11,085 nucleotides of DNA from positions 1 through 11,085 of the forward strand of contig QUTJ01031359.1 of NCBI GenBank assembly GCA_003573635.1, in the 5' to 3' direction. The stretch is from Goniomonas avonlea (lineage: Eukaryota; Cryptophyceae; Goniomonadida; Goniomonadaceae). The notes under the pieces were generated by a model. That model made no database searches. It worked only from the letters and a program-made list of their open reading frames with translations, and was not told the DNA's origin. Positions 8,360 to 11,085 of the stretch are shown piece by piece. Numbering within the stretch: position 1 is the first letter of the stretch; the number at the start of each line of letters is the position of its first letter. The position numbers were made by a program, and so were the translations under genes.

Positions 8360-8588
8360 GCCACAGGTCCGGTGCTTGCCACACAGTCAGGTGTTTTTCG
8401 GCCCTTTCACTCCAAACGGCGGTTACACCCTCGGAAGGGGCACTCGCCGCTGACAGGAAATCCCGTCGTTATCCCGATGCCCCGAAAAATTCTTGTCTTT
8501 CCCTTAACGCTAGTGAAAATATCGATAAATTCGATAACGATTAAATAGTCGCGTTCCTGTGGACCCAAAGCGGCGAAAGCGCAAGGCA
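8360..8588. promoter_or_regulatory. Divergent intergenic promoter region between ARM and ConA-like genes
   Basis: The ARM gene starts at 8359 on the minus strand and the next gene at 8589 on the plus strand, leaving about 230 bp for both promoters and 5' UTRs. The region contains an AT-rich patch at 8510-8546 with the palindrome TATCGATA (8520-8527) followed by TTCGATAACGATTAA, against an otherwise GC-rich background. No canonical TATA box at a fixed distance is evident. The patch lies closer to the plus-strand gene. A shared bidirectional promoter is inferred from geometry only. Confidence 0.6.
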
Positions 8589-10737
8589 ATGAGCATTCGC
8601 CGCACTGTGTCAGCGCCGCCTGTCCGAACGGACCAAGTGTCCTCCCCAGGAGGAAGCCCCTCTACGACTCGAAAGACCCCTCCTAAGTTCGTTGATGACT
8701 CTTTTGTCATTCCTGTTGTGCCCGAGGAAGTTCCAGCCGCAATCGGGCGCACCCCGTCGCGGATTGAGAGTGCGAGAGAGGCCTCAACGCAACAGGATCG
8801 CCGAAACCTCTTTGTGCAGCAGATTCTTGAATCCATATCATCGGACGCCTCAACTGCCGATATCCTTGCGGAACTCGGGAAGAAGTTCAAAAGCGCCGAG
8901 CAGCCCGCGGTGGCCGAGACGTGCCGCGATCTGAGCGAGGCCCTGAAAGCGCGAACCAAAGAATCTGGCTCTGCCGGCGCTGGGGCCTCTCACGAAATGG
9001 GGGACGATGAGGACGGCATGAGCACGGATGATGACGAGGACGACTTGGGAAGGGGCATGGAGGGAGCTGGTGGTCTTGACGACGACGCTGACTGCCTGAC
9101 GAAATCTCGGGATGACCAGTCGAAAACTGTTTTCGATTTCCGAGGACAGCGTCTCCCGATGGAAGTCTCTGTTGGACCTGTTGATGCTCCTCTGCAGCGA
9201 ACCGAGGACAAACCTGGCGATGGGTTCTCGGTTCATGTGCCACCGCAAACATACTTGAGGGCCAACCTCGACAGCTCCGCAGCAATGGAGAGCTACACGA
9301 TCTCATTTGACCTCAAGGTTGACCTCTCCAAGCTGACAGTGCCGGTTGCGCTTTTCAAGGCTAGCTTGTCCGACTCGACCTCGGTTCGTGGCGACCTTGC
9401 TGTTGACTAGCAACTGATCCGAGCGCAGACTTCCGAGGGAGGCGAGTGCTATCTGACCTCAAAAGGAAAAATCATCGCAGATCTACGAGAGGACGACGTG
9501 CCCAAACCCGATCCCGCAGCCGCGGCGGCAGCTCAGGAGGATCCCATCCCCGAAGAAAAGAAGGAGGAGGAGGACGAGGAGGACGAGGAGGACGAGGAGG
9601 AGGACGGCACACGAATGGTTCCAAGCAATGAATGGTGCCGTGTCGTGATTGTTGTCAACGGGACGGAGATGAACATGGCGGCCTACGTAAAGGGGGAGAG
9701 CAATAATACAAGGTGCATAGGAACTGCTTTCTCTCACGCATGCCCTCCCCGCTCCACCATCACGATCCTGATTAGCACCACCCGAGAACCGCTGATAGTT
9801 TAACGCCGTTCTTTCGCCCAGTGAGCGCGTTGCGCGGCCTGTGGAGCGACGGGCTGAGCCGCTCAAGTTCCCGCGCGGCAACCGACATCCGTCTCGCGCT
9901 CCGGAGCCCCCGGCTCAGATCTCTCGATTCTTGCTTGACCCTGCGGGGTTCCTGCTGTTTGCTTCGAGCCAGAAGGCGAACATGCCTGGAGGTGTCCAGG
10001 TTCGGATGGTCGAACTGAGTGCGTCCTGCCTGGAGGAGGACGAGGCTCGACGGTGCGTATGAAGGCTCCCGCTCCACCCGCTATGTAGAGCACAAGAACA
10101 ATGATCTAAACCACACTCACTCACCCATGCTCGACTGTGTGGCATGTCAGAAGGGACAGAGGAGAGGGGAGAGCAGGGGGGAAGGGAGTTGAGGGAGGAA
10201 AGGAGTTGGAGCGAGGAGAAAGGAAGGAAAGAGAGCGAGGGCGGGAGCGAGAGCGAGCCAGAGAGAGAGAGGTGGAGCACGAGAGAGCAATTTTACCTTC
10301 ATAGCCAGTTACAGAGGTGCACTGCGCACTGATAATCGACCGGATTGTGCCCGTCACCATCCTGCTCTCTTGACACCTCGCGCAGTTTGAGCAAGGCCAT
10401 CAGGGAGGGCGGCACGAAAGAAAAAGAGAAAAACTCCATGGATAAGCGCAAGCAGGCGCTGAGCCTGGCCAAGCTCGGTAAGGCAGAGCCAACGATCTGG
10501 AGGCACCCTGGCTTCCTGGGCGCCTTTGCGGACCCGTTCCTGGAGAACACAAGTCTGGAGCAGCTTGAGATCGGCAGGTCTATGCGCTCTCTGCAGGTGA
10601 TGTTGTCACTGATCACGTTCATTATCCGTTGTTATCAATGGCAACGACATCTTTTGGAAAGTGTGTCGCTCTTATTTCCGGGTCAAGCCGGGAGTGGTGG
10701 ACCTGCTGATAATCGAATAGTCCGTTTTGTAATCTAA
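8589..10737 (+). CDS. ConA/LamG-like domain protein of unknown function, multi-exon; 3' end uncertain
   Basis: Not recognised as a named family. Exons: 8589-9383, 9429-9712, 9822-10052, 10386-10596 with continuation, phases consistent. The first ATG after an in-frame TAA (8535) is 8589. Residues 1-75 are Ser/Pro/basic and disordered; 75-125 are helical (FVQQILESISS, DILAELGKKF); 135-160 are Asp/Glu-rich. From about 182 a beta-sandwich of the concanavalin/LamG type follows: YTISFDLKVDL, ECYLTSKGKI, NEWCRVVIVVNG, then RFLLDPAGFLLFASS and MPGGVQVRMVEL, the usual closing strands of such domains. A poly-Ala and Glu/Asp insert (about 286-325) interrupts it. The last part is charged and helical with PTIWRHPGFLGAFADPFLE. 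An in-frame TAG at 9408 falls inside the 45-nt intron 9384-9428. Beyond 10596 the same frame runs to TAA 10735-10737, but another frame looks more coding. It could be cytosolic, since no signal peptide is visible. Confidence 0.75.
9384..9428 (+). other. 45-nt intron hiding an in-frame TAG
   Basis: Donor GTTCGT, acceptor GAGCGCAG, with CTGAT/TTGAC branch-like strings. The length is a multiple of three and both flanks are phase 0, so without splicing the frame is unchanged but meets TAG at 9408-9410. Removal joins SDSTS to TSEGGECYLTS inside the beta-sandwich. The size matches the short-intron class of the POLA2 gene, which makes splicing the better explanation than stop-codon reassignment. Confidence 0.8.
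10053..10385 (+). other. 333-nt intron of the ConA-like gene with long GA-rich tract
   Basis: The donor is GTGCGT at 10053 and the acceptor CCTCGCGCAG at 10385; the joined frame reads EEDEARRLSKAIREGG. The intron holds a purine-rich (GGGAGAG/GAAAGGA) tract at about 10147-10282, with no support for an exon inside. The open frames over the tract are simple-sequence translations. Confidence 0.7.
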
Positions 10738-10741
10738 TAAA
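10736..10741 (+). terminator. Candidate polyadenylation signal AATAAA
   Basis: AATAAA at 10736-10741 lies 16 nt past a TAG (10718-10720) in the frame that looks most coding, and overlaps the TAA (10735-10737) of the frame continuous with exon 4. Sequence after it loses coding character, consistent with the end of the plus-strand gene. A single hexamer is weak evidence alone. Confidence 0.55.
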
Positions 10742-11085
10742 CAATATGCGATCTGTTGAACCCTAATGGCGTGGAACCAGCTGGCCACTGTGAGAGCATC
10801 TCCAACGCACACGTCTTTATCGGCATATACGCCGATACTGAAGACTTCTCCACGCGCAGCATCAAATATGCCGATTTTTCACTAGTTTAGGACAACTTTG
10901 CCGCTGCTGATCCAATTCGCCGATTAAGATGCCGACAACCATACGCGGTGGAGATGCTCTTTCTGAGGCCAGACCGGAGATCTTCTTCTGAGGCCATACC
11001 GAGTTAATACGTATTCGTTGTTCTGCCCCACTTAGCTCTCCGCTCAACTCTGACGGCAGGTGTACCTGCTCTCTCTCGACTTCTC
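10742..11085. other. Non-coding right end of window
   Basis: No supported gene. It contains the inverted-repeat-bounded segment 10793-10960 and, just after it, the direct repeat TTCTGAGGCCA at about 10961 and 10986. Short open frames on either strand lack domains. It may be intergenic, or an intron if the upstream gene continues past the window. Confidence 0.5.
10793..10960. mobile_element. Small MITE-like element with 16-bp terminal inverted repeats
   Basis: AGAGCATCTCCAACGC at 10793-10808 is matched by the reverse complement (AGAGCATCTCCACCGC, one mismatch) at 10945-10960, bounding 168 bp. The interior repeats GCCGA or its complement at least five times (around CGGCATATACGCCGAT, TATGCCGATT, CGCCGATTA, TGCCGAC), so it can fold extensively. 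There is no coding capacity. No convincing target-site duplication is visible next to the arms, so transposon origin is inferred from form and size. Confidence 0.5.

Noticed and set aside
9408-9410. In-frame TAG in an otherwise continuous frame, suggesting TAG is read as an amino acid
   Set aside because: The TAG lies inside a 45-nt GT...AG segment (9384-9428) whose size and phase match the other short introns. TAG and TGA also end the other genes or block their frames as normal stops.
10121-10360. Open frames over the purine-rich tract in the ConA-like gene
   Set aside because: Low-complexity sequence inside an intron whose flanking exons join in phase (EARR-LSKAIREGG).

Overview
This window is nuclear DNA of a GC-rich, intron-dense eukaryote, most likely a protist with a compact genome; the taxon cannot be fixed from sequence alone. 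The evidence is three protein genes whose reading frames join only after removal of many GT...AG introns. Most introns in gene 1 are only 44-53 nt, and donors are dominated by GTG (GTGAGT, GTGCGT, GTGCGC). Conserved protein blocks continue in the correct phase across nearly every predicted junction.

Layout. (1) Positions 1-2835, minus strand: the B subunit of DNA polymerase alpha (POLA2/Pol12 family), about 14 exons in the window, with the last few codons off the left edge. (2) Positions 2836-4377: intergenic, holding simple GA sequence, an AT-rich block and, at 4090-4445, a tandem array of 74-80 bp units derived from the 3' end of the next gene. (3) Positions 4378-8359, minus strand: an armadillo/HEAT-repeat protein of about 790 residues in about seven exons, ending in an acidic tail. 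Its introns and exon edges are unusually rich in local duplications: a pair of related small exons, a duplicated 5' splice site exactly 30 nt apart, a duplicated 3' splice region, a 35-bp inverted repeat and the tandemly copied terminal-exon tail. (4) Positions 8360-8588: a short divergent promoter region. (5) Positions 8589 to about 10737, plus strand: an unrecognised protein with a disordered N-terminus, a concanavalin-A/LamG-like beta-sandwich and a helical C-terminal part, followed by AATAAA. (6) Positions 10742-11085: non-coding, with a 168-bp inverted-repeat-bounded segment resembling a small MITE.

The genes do not form a functional pathway that can be shown from sequence. POLA2 is a housekeeping replication gene. 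The ARM and ConA-like genes share a head-to-head promoter and may be co-expressed, but that is inference. The most distinctive biology is the ARM gene, where tandem duplication of splice sites and exon ends may have created alternative splice choices.
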